DNA of 64,000 bases, taken from Clavaria fumosa. Lineage: Eukaryota > Basidiomycota > Agaricomycetes > Agaricales > Clavariaceae. The DNA is taken from positions 1,178,001-1,242,000 of the forward strand of contig OX637805.1 of NCBI GenBank assembly GCA_951802425.1. Direction: 5' to 3'. This document shows, one piece after another, positions 46,353 to 57,991 of this stretch (position 1 is its first letter; each line of letters opens with the position of its first letter). The notes under the pieces are model-generated. The model saw nothing but the letters and a program-made list of their open reading frames with translations, was not told the origin of the DNA and made no database searches. The position numbers were made by a program, and so were the translations under genes.

Positions 46353-47822
46353 ACGAGGCATTGGTATGATTGACGGATGGATTCCGCACTAACCCACAAA
46401 ACCGGTTATACAAGAGTCAGTGTCAGTATCCAGGGACTACTGATCGTGGAGTTCCCACTCCCCCTGACCTGGATACTCCCTCGTGACCTCCAAGACAGGT
46501 TCAACCTTTTAGAGGACCTCGAGATATGGCCCCACTTTTCCAGGTTGCGAATCCTGCCGTGCCTGATGAACGACCCGCCATAGTCTCTAGGATCCCTAGG
46601 TACACCGCCCCTCGTGGCAGCTGGCCCACTTGGACGCAGCCAACCACTACTCCGAGTAGGGCGCTCCCTCGCAACCCTATAGGGACCGAAGCAACTCTCC
46701 AGCCTGCCCCCCACCTTGAGATACCTGTCGAACCCTTCTGTATTCCTCAACCGGAAGTGCGACCATTACCCCCGATGGAGATGCGACCAGCATCTCGTCC
46801 CCCATCTCAGGCTGAAGCTCTGCAGGTCTCTCTGGTCCCCCCTATGCCTCCACACCTCGCCGCTGTGCTTCGAGATGAGGTGCCTGGAACCCATCATCAC
46901 CACTACTATTATCAGGCCCCTCCCTCCAAAGGACCATCAGCCCGAGATGCCTTCGCTCGAGAATCCAAGCTCGATACTAGGCACCTCGAGCCGTTCAATG
47001 GTCGCAATCGATGCAAGTGGAAGCCCTTTGTCACAGAATGCCTAATGACTTTCTTTGCAAAACCCGTAACCTTCCAGGGAGACCACGAGAGGGTTACTTT
47101 CACCACCTCTTACCTCATGGACACCGCACAGAGCCACTACACCTCCCTCCTTCAATTCAATGCCAAACACCCAGCTCTACATTCCTGGGAAGGATTCATC
47201 TGTGAGTTTGGAGGGATGTTTGGAGTGGTTAACACGCAGATTGAAGCCAACCAAAACCTCTGTATGTTGCAGATGGGCGAAAACGAACGGTTCTCGAACC
47301 ATATTATATGCTTCAAGTCCTTCACTTTCGAGTCCAACTGGAATTCGGCCACCTTGCAATCGGAACTCTACCACTCACTGTCCACACATATTAAAGAGGC
47401 CATGAAAGTCATTCCATGACCTACAACATACCAAGAACTTCGCGATTTGGCCATGCAGATTGACCAGTGGCATTGGGAGTACAAAAGCGAAACTTGTCGA
47501 ACTCAGTTCTGTGCCAACCCTCCTGCTCCTCGTTCCCCTGTTCAACAAGGCGGAAATTGCCCCCTTCCTCAACAAGGTGGAAATCGCAACTTCGCAAACA
47601 CGTCACGACCTTATCCTGCCACTGGCAATAACCCTACAATGCCCCGACCAGCCACAGGAAACCCCACGACTTCACCGCGACCCGCCAATTCGCCCCGCCA
47701 GCCGAATCCGAATCCGCCCTACGTCCCCCTTAGCGATGAGGAATGAGAATGTCGTCATCAGGGAAACCTCTGCATGAGATGTGGGAAGCCGGGACATTAT
47801 AGCACTGCCTGTCCCGACTGAT
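46353..47822 (+). pseudogene. F gag, main part
   Basis: Continues the F gag frame after E. Frame 2 readings: LTDGFRTNPQNRLYKSQCQY, then from 46526 a Pro-rich region and a capsid region (FNGRNRCKWKPFVTECLMTF, AQSHYTSLLQFN, WEGFICEFGGMFGVVNTQIE). TGA at 46367, 46484, 47417 and 47744 lie in otherwise continuous coding sequence. The zinc knuckle CMRCGKPGHYSTAC is at about 47772-47813. Confidence 0.85.
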
Positions 47823-48117
47823 GAGTAGCAGGATGAGCCATGTTTACGCTTGAGGAAGGAGAGGAAGACTTCCAGGAAGTGTATGAAGTCGAGGAAGAAG
47901 TGGAAGAAGATGTCGATGATCCACATGAAGAGTTAAACAAGGAAGCAACTCAGGAGCTTCCAGGGGAACTCTGAGTCATGATGAACCAACCCCCATACTC
48001 GCATGGGCCGCGACTAGTTCCTCCTCTCCTCAGTTTCTTCGCAACTTTTCTAATACTCCTATTGCCTCCCAGTCCTCCCAATCCTTCCTCATAAAGACAC
48101 AAATCCCAGATTTCGGC

Positions 48118-51100
48118 TTGACTCCCCTAAATACTCTTGTTGACTGCAGCGCATCCATGAATTTTATTGACTCTGTACTTGCAAACACCCATCCGAACCT
48201 CCTAATACCACTCCCGCAACCCCTACCTCTCCAATACTTCGATGGAAGTTCCTCCAGCTCCAATATAACCCACTACATCCTCGCTAACACGAAGTTTCCT
48301 GATGATACTATCCAATCCATTAAGTTCCTCGTCACTAGGACTCATCCTCTCACCCCTGTGGTTCTAGGACTCGATTGGTTGTGAACCTGGAACCCCAAGA
48401 TCGATTGGACCAACCTCACTTTTAGTTTCGGACAGACAGCCCGCTCTGTGACTATCCCTCTCACCCTTCTGGATGCGAAACTCCCAAATAAACCTCCTCC
48501 TGACCTCGCGAACTCAACACCAAAACCTTCTAAACCCCCGCAAGTTCAATTGGTCAAAGCCACCACGCTTCGTTGCTTGGAGCAACAAGGAGAATTTATA
48601 GGTCTCCTATACTTCCAACCCGTGAACAACCCCTACAATGACGAATCCATACTTGCAAGTTCTGTGACCACTCAACCCCCTCTGAAACCCAAAGAAACAG
48701 TCCTGCACGAGTACCACGACTTCCTGGATGTCTTTTCTGAAGATCTAGCCCAGGAACTACCTCCACACCGCGACTATGACCACCGAATTGAACTTGAAGA
48801 AGGTGAAACACCTCCTCACGGGAAGCTATATAACATGTCAGAAGTGGAGTTAAAGATGTTGAAAGATTATTTGGACGACATGTTAGATAAAGGCTTCATT
48901 CGGCCATCAAAATCCCCCACAGGTGCACTGGTACTGCAAAGAAGAAAGATGGAGGTCTTCACCTCTGCGTCGACTATCGAGGTCTCAACAAGATCACCTG
49001 CAAAAACCGCTACCCTATCCCCTGAATCGAGACCCTTGTCGACCAGTTACGTTTGGCCAAAATCTACTCGAAGATTGACCTCTGTGTTGGGTATAACAAC
49101 GTGAGGATAGCTGAAGGAGACTGTCAGGACCCATCCATTTTTCCTCAACCTAACAACTCTATCACCACTCATGGACCTCCCGACGTTCCCCTACCACCTT
49201 GCGAACCCCCCTACACTCTTCCGAAACCCGCTATCAACTTCCAAACACCTCTCAGGCCTCCATCATCTCCTCACGACACTTGCGATCATACCACCATACT
49301 CGCGTCACCTCCTGCCACCTCACCTTACATGTACTCACCGCCGAACCCACTATTCGATGCTCAACATGCTCTTACACGACTCCTGCAGTGACACGTGACT
49401 TGCCGCACGGCACACTGGCGTTACTGGCGTTACTGGCGTTACCAGCGTTACTCACGTGACATACCGCCCAAAGACCGCCCAAGGTCACCTGCCTCACCAG
49501 TGCTGTCCACGTGACCGCTCGCCTGACCACGCGACCTTAACGATGAAATGCGCCACCAGTGGTCAAGCTGTGTATCCTTTCAAATTATGTTCTCCCTTCT
49601 TCTTCTCAGTCGTCTATAACTGCATTAGCCCTGGACCAAGCCCCTCTGCCCAGTCGTAGTTACACATACACTTATTTAGTTAGGTCGCGACCCATGACCA
49701 GTCACGTCTGCGACCTTACCTATGCTTAGTTTACCCCTCGCAATCTTAGTAGAACACGCGCACGGTCACTCTACGACTAGTTATACCCCATACTACTATA
49801 GTCTTGTCGCCTGGCGCTCTCTGTACTTTCCCTTTCTTGTCATACTCCCTGCATGTACGTATATATAAGGTCTCGCATGTACTTATGGTACTCTAGACTT
49901 GATATTGATGCACATTGGTTTAAGCTTGAGGCTAGTATGCCCTTTGAGCTTGGAACCATCGCGATTGATAGGTCTTGTCTCTCTTGGTGACCACAAGATT
50001 GCCAAGACACACTCTACTCTGTTCTAACTCACCCTCTGCGCTCGTACAACTCGCGCGATCTAAGTATTCTTTATTATTCATCTTGGTACTGATCTTGGAA
50101 CCCTACAGGTTCACCCGTCGGTTGGCAAAGTCATCGCCTTCACCAACACATTTCTCAACACCGTCGCGACCACTGCGACCCTTCTAACATTGTCTATTTC
50201 TTTCACCTCGTCTTTTTCCTTCTCTACGCTTCGTTGGTCGACCTCGCGACCTTCTCAGCGTTGTCACTTTCTCCCACCTCGTCTATTTCTTTCTTCACGC
50301 TTCGTTGGTCAACTTCGCGACCCTCTCAGCATCACCCATTTCCCCCCTCCTTGTCAATTTCCTCCTTTATGCTTTGTCTACCGACTTCACGACCTTCCTA
50401 ACGACGTCTTCCTCCTTTATACTTGTCTTTCTTCACTCTTACATCTTCTCAGATGTCTTCGTGACCTTCCGGGACCAAGCATTCTCGACTGTGCTCTACA
50501 GTTGATTGGTCTTAGCGAGTTTCCAGCATAGGTCACCAACAAGTCGATCTCCGGCACTACTATCGAGACGGGACAGGCCCTAACAGAGACAAGTGGAAAA
50601 CTGCATTCCGCACCTGCTATGGTGCGTTTGAATATCTTGTTATGCCATTTGGACTCACGAACGCACCCACGACCTTTCAGCACCTCATGAACGATATCTT
50701 CCATGATTTGGTTGATGTCAACGTAGTAGTTTACCTTGATGACATCCTAATCTACTCGGACAACCTCGAACAACATCGTGACCACGTCTGAGAAGTCCTA
50801 CAATTTCTATGCAAGGCAGACCTACACGTGCAACCTGAGAAATGTGATTTCCACACCACAACGGTTGAATACCTCGGTGTTATAGTGTCTCCTGATGGAA
50901 TCGCCATGGACCCTTCGAAGATTCAGGCCATTCTGAGTTGGCCTGCACCCACGAAAATCCGCGACCTTCAGAGTTTCTTGGGCTTTTCCAATTTTTACCG
51001 AAGATTTATTGACAACTATTCAGGCATCGTCATCCCACTTACATGACTCCTCCGCAAGGATATGCCATGGAAATGGAGCCCGCAATGTCAACAAATCTTC

Positions 51101-53087
51101 GAAACACTCAAGCAGGCCTTCACTGAAGCTCCTGTCCTCTGACACTATGACCCCGACCATCCTATCACCCTCGAATGCGACGCTTCTGACTATGCCATAG
51201 CGACCATCCTCTCCCAGACCGACCCCGCAACTAACGAGCTACACCCCATCGCCTTCCACGCATGTATGATGATCGCCGCAGAGCTCAACTACAACATATA
51301 CAACAAAGAGCTTCTTGTGATCCATGAAGCCTTCAAGCAATGGTGAGCGTATCTCGAAGGCGTGCGATACCAAGTACAGGTCTTCTCCAACCACAATAAT
51401 TTACGATATTTTACCACCATGAAGCAATTAAGCCACTGACAAGCCCGCTGGGCTGAGTATCTTTCCAGCTTCGATTATGTTATTCATTATCGAGCAGGAA
51501 AGTTAGGCACGAAGCCAGATGCCCTCACGTGACGACCCGACGTCTACCCGAAGAAGGCCAACCAACCCGTGACCAACACCCTCAACAACAAGGTCACAAT
51601 ACCACCAGAACTCCTTCGAGCAGCTGTCATACTCAACAAAGAGACCCTATTCTCGCAAATTCGACATGCTCCTCGCGACCCGTACTTCACCAAGAAGTCC
51701 CAGGGCGTTTCACAAGGTCATGAGAAGGCTTTTTTGCTCTCACCCAATGGTTTACTACTACTTCGCAACAGTAAAATATATGTTCCTGACCACGACTCCC
51801 TCCAGTTCGATATCCTACACTCAAACCACGACCACAAACTACATGGACATCCAGGTATAAGAAAAACAACTCAACTAATAAATAGGTTGTTCTTCTGGCC
51901 AGGACTTCACAAGGATGTAACTGCCTACGTCCGTGGTTGTCACACCTGCGCAAGGGCAAAACCAGTCCGACACAAACCTTATGGACTCCTCAAGCCCTTG
52001 CCCATAGGCGAGTGACCTTGGTCTTCGATCTCGATGGACCATATCGAAGCCCTCCCTCTCCGCGACCTTTGACTCGATCCTTGTTGTTGTCTGCCGACTT
52101 ACGAAACAAGCAATTTTCATCTCTACCAATACTACCGACACCACGAAAGAAATCGCCCAGCATTTCGTCACCCACATCTTCTTGAAACATGGGTTACCTG
52201 CAGACATAGTGTTGGACAGAGGAAGATTATTCATTTCTAAGTTTTGGTCTTCATTATGTCAAGCTTTGGACATTACTTCAAATCTTTCCACAGCTTACCA
52301 CCCGGAGACCGACGGACAAACAGAGCAAGTCAACCAGGTCCTGGAACAATATATACGAATCTATACGAACTACCAACAGGACGACTGGACTTACCAACTC
52401 CCGCTCGCTGAGTTTGTATACAACAACACCCCCCACAGCGCTACTGGTGTCTCCCCATTCTTCGCGAATAAGGGATACAACCCCCGACTTACGATTTCTC
52501 TCGAGGACATACCCACACATGAAGTCCACATGGTCGCGACTGATCTCAAGATGCTCCATCAGCATCTACGAGATCAACTCAAGGTCGCGAACGAAGCCTA
52601 CTCGCACTTTGTGGACAGGAAGAGAGAGATTACACCGGATTGGAAGGAAGGGACAAAGGGGTGGTTAGATTTGCGAAACGTGAAGATGAAGAGGCCAATG
52701 AAGAAGCTGGATTCGAAATGAGCTGGACCTTTCTCTATACTCACGAAAGTTTTGACTCACACTTATCACCTCCAGTTACCAAAATTGATGCAAGGAATAC
52801 ACAATGTGTTCCATGTTTCATTACTAGAGAAGGTCTACAACGATGCCTTCCCCCAGCGACAACAACAACCCCCGCCCCCTATCGAAATCGACGGCGAACA
52901 ACACTATGAAGTTGCTGACATACTAGATTCTCGAAGGAGGGGTAGCAAAGTGCTTTACCTCGTATGTTGGGAAGGTTACGGACCTGAGGACGACACCTGG
53001 GAACCTATCAAATCACTTTCCAGGTTGAAGGAACTCCTCGAGGACTTCCACACGACCTACCCGGAAAAACCTCGTGCAACTCAATGA
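48118..53087 (+). pseudogene. F pol: protease, RT, RNase H, integrase, chromodomain
   Basis: Protease-like core LVDCSASMNFIDS (in place of D-S/T-G) and VVLGLDWL; RT from LYNMSEVELKMLKDYLDDML through IYSKIDLCVGYNNVRIAEGD, split there by a solo LTR, resuming [20 protein letters not shown] with an intact catalytic box [14 protein letters not shown]; RNase H LECDASDYAIATILSQTDP; integrase HGHPGIRKTTQLINRLFFWP, CHTCARAKPV, LPADIVLDRGRLFISKF, LSTAYHPETDGQTEQVNQVL; chromodomain VLYLVCWEGYGPEDDTWEPI. TGA stops at 48382, 50789, 51044, 51140, 51344, 51437, 51530, 52013 and 52719; frameshifts near 48940 and 52065. Non-functional. Confidence 0.92.
49122..50585 (+). mobile_element. Solo LTR of the F family in F RT
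   Basis: 1464 bp, TGTCAGGACCC...GGCCCTAACA, perfect duplication GAGAC (49117-49121 and 50586-50590). About 140 bp longer than F's own LTRs because of extra pyrimidine-rich CGCGACC-type repeats at 50160-50420. Removing it restores the RT reading AEGD-KWKTAF. Confidence 0.95.
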
Positions 53088-53180
53088 ATTTCCTCACCTC
53101 CCTTTCGTTTTTCTTCACTTTCTCACTTCAGACTTCACAGCAATTTATACATGATAATCAAAAAAACAAAGAAAAAATTA

Positions 53181-55259
53181 TTATCTACTGGTCGCGAGCT
53201 TTTTCTTTCCTTTTTGTGACCCTTCTGCCCCTTCCTCACCTTCCATACTCGTGACTTTTTCTTCTCCTTCCTTCTCCTCCTCTCCAGCCTCGGGAGCCTT
53301 CAACTCCAAACCCCAATGGTCCACCCTTGGAATATCTAACAACTCCCTCCTCACGCAATGCTGTTCCTGCTCTGCCCATTTCTCTACCCATGATGGGAGT
53401 TCCTTTGGTGACTTCATCAAGAGGTCTTCATAGGCAAAGAAGACCATCTCGAGGCCTCGCCATCCTCGAAATCGAGCTTCACGGAGTTCGCTGACCATTG
53501 ACACGCATTGGCCGCACAATTCTAGAGACAAATCGTCAGCCCATCATTAAGAATACAAAACTTGCGACCACTTACCTTGCGACTGCTCCCTCGACATCGA
53601 CAACTCCTCCTCCATCTTCCCCACAGTTGCAATTAATCCTATAAAACGCGGAATTAGTTCATTTCATACCCACGAAACTTGGACTTACCCTCCCTCTCCT
53701 TCTTCATCTCCTTCAACTTGCAACGCACTTCTCTCAACTTAGCCTCCTGGTCTGAAAGAGGAAAGAAATTAGTTTACAATGCGGTAAAACCAGGCTATTA
53801 CTTACCTTCCCACTCCTCATGGAGAGCCTCTAATTCGCTTTCCGCCCCCTCAGCCCGTGCCGTTAGTTCCATGACTTCCGCATCCACGATTTTGGACGTG
53901 GGCACCTTCGACGATGTCCCCTGCGTCCTCTCCACCTCTTTGCCCTTCCCTACAGATTCGCAAGTTCAGTAAAAATCACTGAACACTGTGAAAAACTTAC
54001 CTTGTACACTTCTCTGTGCCTCCTCCAGCTCGCGCCTTACCATCGCCAACTCCTTTTCCAACTCCACCTCCCTATCGGATCTCTTCACCCATAACGTCTT
54101 CTTCGAGGGTTCCGCAACCTGTTGTTTCAACGTCATGAGTTCCCTCTCCATCTCCTCCCTTGTTCCGGACTCTTGTGACAAGGTCGTCACCTTCATCCGC
54201 ACCGTCATGGCGACCTGCTTCAATCTCTTGACCTCCTCCTCACTCTTCTTCAGCCTCCCTTCCAACCAGCGCTCCTTCGTCGCCCTTACGTCCAACCGCC
54301 CTTGAAGGATCTTGACTTCTTCCTCACAGTCCATCACCTTCTGAAGCAACTGCCCCTTCTCTCCCGGGGTTTCCAGAATCCGCACCTTCTCCCCATGAAC
54401 CTTCACGACGTTTGTCAGACACACCGGCGCATCTTCCTCCACCTCTGTCTCTGTTTCCAGTACATCTGCAACTCGCCTCCTCGACGTTGAAGGACCTGGT
54501 GTCAGCGACCGCGACCTTACCCTCACTCGTTTTCCACGCCCTGCTTGCGTCGGGGTCTCCGGAACTGGTAGGGTGGGAAGCTTTCCCCCCACTCGGCTCG
54601 CAACCTTGGGCGTTGCCGTGCCCACCGTTTCCAATCCTTCCGCACGCCTCAACGCTTCGTCGACACGCACATCGTCCCACCCGAACGCGTTCTTCACCCG
54701 CCATCGTCAAAACTCTTGGACCCACAAGCACTTCCCGTGGTCCTCCATGCACTGACAACATTTACTGGCAGCGCAGCGCTCGCACTGCCGGCCCTTTGCA
54801 ATGCAATTGTTGCAATCCTATAATTCAACGATCAGAAAGGAGGAGTAAAATGAGAAATTTTGTTACGCACCTCTCGCACCATCTCGTTCCACTCCTTATT
54901 CTCCTTCGCTGACCCGATTTTCTTCCATGCTTTCAGGAATTCTGTGGGCGACGGGTCAGCCCCGCCCGCGACTTCTCCCCCCAGTTTGCTGGGGCCCGCG
55001 ACATTTTCTTCCACCTGACTTGGGCCCGCGACGTTGCTCCTCGTTTCGTTAGAGCCCACAACCTTGCCCTTCCTCTTTTCATGCCCCGTGGTTTCTTCGC
55101 AAAGACACGCGCATCGCTCTTGCTCGGCCTTTTGGCGGGCCAACATCTCGGCCAGCGCCTCTTTGTTGCAGCTAGCCTCACCCCTTTCAAACTCCTCGTA
55201 TTCACGCATTTTGTGTTCGAGTTGGGTTCCAGTGCATTTGAGGATGTTGGAGGAGACAA
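53181..55259 (-). pseudogene. Antisense spliced gene inside F (Cys-rich, coiled coil)
   Basis: Lies between the F chromodomain and the F 3' LTR, on the opposite strand. First exon about 54870-55259: KCTGTQLEHKMREYEEFERG, ARQKAEQERCACLCEETTGH, FLKAWKKIGSAKENKEWNEM. After an intron, a Cys-rich block DCNNCIAKGRQCERC...KCCQCMEDHGKC (about 54730-54820), then WDDVRVDEALRRAEGLETVG, a Ser/Arg-Pro stretch (KRVRVRSRSLTPGPSTSRRR), a long coiled coil to about 54000, several short exons and a last exon 53181-53531 (ARFRGWRGLEMVFFAYEDLL ... KGKKKLATSR). The expected ATG at 55259 reads ATT, and a TGA breaks the frame after WVQEF. A second copy exists in G2. Function unknown; the Cys spacing suggests zinc binding. 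Confidence 0.7.
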
Positions 55260-55376
55260 TGGTGGTTGGACTTAGAGAAAAATTTCGGGTGTCGTGACCT
55301 GATCAATGAACATTGCACTGACTAACAGTCACATGACCTCCACTCTTGCAGGGCTCAAGGCTTGAAGGGGGGGTAA

Positions 55377-56697
55377 TGTCAGGACCCATCCATTTTTCTT
55401 CAACCTAACAACTCTATCACCACTCATGGACCTCCCAACATTCCCCTACCACCTCATGAACCCCCCTACACTCTTCCAAAACCCGCTACCAACTTCCGAA
55501 CACCTCTCGGGCCTCCATCATCTCCTCATGACACTCGCGACCATACTGCCATACTTGCGTCACCTCCCGCCACCTCACCTTATGCATACCCACTGCCGAA
55601 CCCACTATTCGATGCTCAACATGCTCTTACATGACTTCCGCAGCGGCACGTGACTTGCCGCATGGCACACCAGCACTACTCGCATTACCAGTGTTACTCA
55701 CATGACACACTGCCCAAGGACTGCCCAAGGTCACCTGCCTCACCAGCACCATCCACGTGACCACTCGCCTGACCTCGTGACCTTAACGATGAAACGTGCC
55801 ACCAGCGGTCAAGCTGTGTATCCTTTCAAATTATGTTCTCCCTTCTTCTTCTCAGTTGTCTATAACTGCGTTAGCCTTGGACCAAGCACCTCTGCTCAGT
55901 CGTAGTTACACATATGCTTATTTAGTTAGGTTGCGACCCATGACCGGTCATGTCCACGACCTTACCTATGCTCCGTTTACCCATCGCAACCTTAGTACAA
56001 CATGCGCACAGTCACTCTACGACTAGTTATACCCCGTACTACTATAGTCTTGTCACCTGGCACTTTCTGTACTTTCCCTTTCTTGTCATACTCTCTGTAT
56101 GTATGTATATATAAGTCTCACATGTACTTACTGTACTCCAGACTTGATATTGACACATTATTGGTTTAAGCTTGAGGCCCAATGCCTTCTGAGCTTCGAA
56201 CCAAGTGCGATTGATAGTGCTTGTCTCACTTGGTGACCAGATCACACCAAGACCCACTCTGCTTTTCTTCTACTTCGTTCTCGGCACTCGTGCGACTCGC
56301 GCCACCTGAATATTCTCTCCTATTCGTCTTGGTATTGATCTTTGGAACCCAACAGGTTCTCTTATCGATCGGCAAAGTCATCACCTTCAGCCAACCCATT
56401 CTCGACATTGTCGCGACCTCACGCAACTCCTCTCTATCGTCTATTTCTCCCATTTTGTCTGTTTCTCTCTCACGCTTCGTTGATCAACATCGCGACCTCC
56501 TCAGCGACCTCCTCACTTGCCTTTTCTCTTTTACGCTCTGTCTTCCGACATCGCGACCTTCCTAATGTATCGACAACCTTCCAGGACCGAGTATTTTCGA
56601 CTGTACTCGACAGTTGATTGGTTTTAGCAAGTTTGCAAGACCAGTCACCAACGAGTCAATATTTGGTATTACTTGCGAGACAGGACAGGCCCTAACA
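55377..56697 (+). repeat. F 3' LTR
   Basis: 1321 bp, preceded by the polypurine tract GCTTGAAGGGGGGGTAA (55360-55376) and followed by the CAATC duplication. Confidence 0.95.
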
Positions 56698-57991
56698 CAA
56701 TCCTCACCAGCAGCTCAATTCCAAACCAGATTTTACTCTCTCTGTTCTGTGACCCATCCACATTGTACATTGTGATTGGGTTCTGCAGGGGAGATGGCTC
56801 TAGTCCTACTCTTTTTTCCCACTCCAAGTCCATGAAACAGTTGGTGCATCCTGAGTTGACAAGGGCCTTTGTCATAGCCAACTTGCCAGTGCTGAGAGCC
56901 TCCAAGTGCACCTGGATGGCTAGCTCTCATGGCACATGTTTTCCCACTTCTGGCCACACTGTGGTTAGGTGCTCTGCTGGTCTCACTTCTTCCTTCTCCT
57001 CAGCCCTGGTTTGGGTATGTCTCTGCTGCAAGATAGTATACTTGTGGTGGGCACAAGGACAGAATTGGGGCTGGGACAACTTTTCTCCCCAGCAGGAGCC
57101 CTTCTCTCTCTCTTGTATGGCCCCAGTTGGGCTCAGAGCAGTGCAATCCCCTTCTTATACTCCTCTGCCATTTGGGGGGCACTTGACACTGCACAGGTTT
57201 GGGCCCTTGGGACCTGCAGATGCATATTGGGCAGGGGACAGAAATGGACAGCATGGCCAGTCTGGTGGCATTGGAAACAACATCTCTCAGCAGCAGGGCC
57301 CATCCTTGGCCCATGGCCACATCCAGAGTATGCTGCAAAGGGGTCACAAAAAGGTTGTGGAAGGTCACAGTAGGTTGCAGCAGATTGCAGGTATCATTCT
57401 GCATCAAGTTGCCTATGCTGGGCATCAAGTCTTTCTGCCAGCACTTTCCATCCTCCATATGTCTCTGGCATTGGGGAGACACCATAGATCTTCCCACTAA
57501 CCTCCTACTCAGGTTCAACTCCAGCCAATGGACTAGGATTCCTGAGTCCTTCTCATCACACATCTCTGCCTGTTGGAACAGTGTCTCAAACTTCACAAAG
57601 AACTCCAGTGCTGTCATGGCACCCTGTTTCAACCCTGCAATGTCTGCAAGGGCTGTTGCACAGTCATTTGGGTCATCAAATGCCTGCTTCATTTCCTCCA
57701 CAAACTCTGCCCAGGTTCTGGCCTTGCCATTACCCAGGATCTCTTCTGCCTTCATATTTGCCCATTCTGTGGCAAATCCTTCTCCAGTAATTTTTCTCAG
57801 AGCTGTTGGGGCCTGTCCTGTCTTGTTGTTAAGATCTGATTCTTTGCTCCAAGGAGGGAGGAGGGGTAGTATAGAGGAGACCAAAGAAGGAGGGGTGTTA
57901 GGGCCTGTCCTGTCTCATAAGTAATGCTGAACGTCGACTTGTTGGTGACCAATCCTGGAAACTCACTAAGACCAATCAACTGTTGAGCACA
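56698..57991 (-). mobile_element. Element K, right part: LTR end, gag, protease start
   Basis: Minus-strand gypsy remnant related to D. From right to left: an F-type LTR end in inverse orientation (57896-57991, TGTTAGGGCCTGTCCTGTCT), gag 57000-57884 with RKITGEGFATEWANMKAEEI, AFDDPNDCATALADIAGLKQ and VHWLELNLSRRL, then protease 56703-56911 with ALVNSGCTNCFMDLEW (Asn in place of the usual Asp before SGC). It stops at the F insertion and continues at 28114. The oldest layer of the nest. Confidence 0.88.

Larger units (their letters stand above)
28120..56697 (+). mobile_element. Element F: Ty3/gypsy chromodomain retrotransposon, filled with nested insertions
   Basis: Full-length by its ends: LTRs TGTCAGGACCC...GGCCCTAACA at 28120-29439 and 55377-56697, flanked by a perfect 5-bp duplication CAATC (28115-28119 and 56698-56702). 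Internal order: gag, protease, RT-RNase H, integrase, chromodomain, then an antisense gene, a purine tract and the 3' LTR. Element E is inserted in gag (29851-46352) and a solo LTR in RT (49122-50585). Without these F would be about 10.6 kb. Gag and pol carry many TGA stops and at least two frameshifts, so this copy cannot move on its own. Confidence 0.92.
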
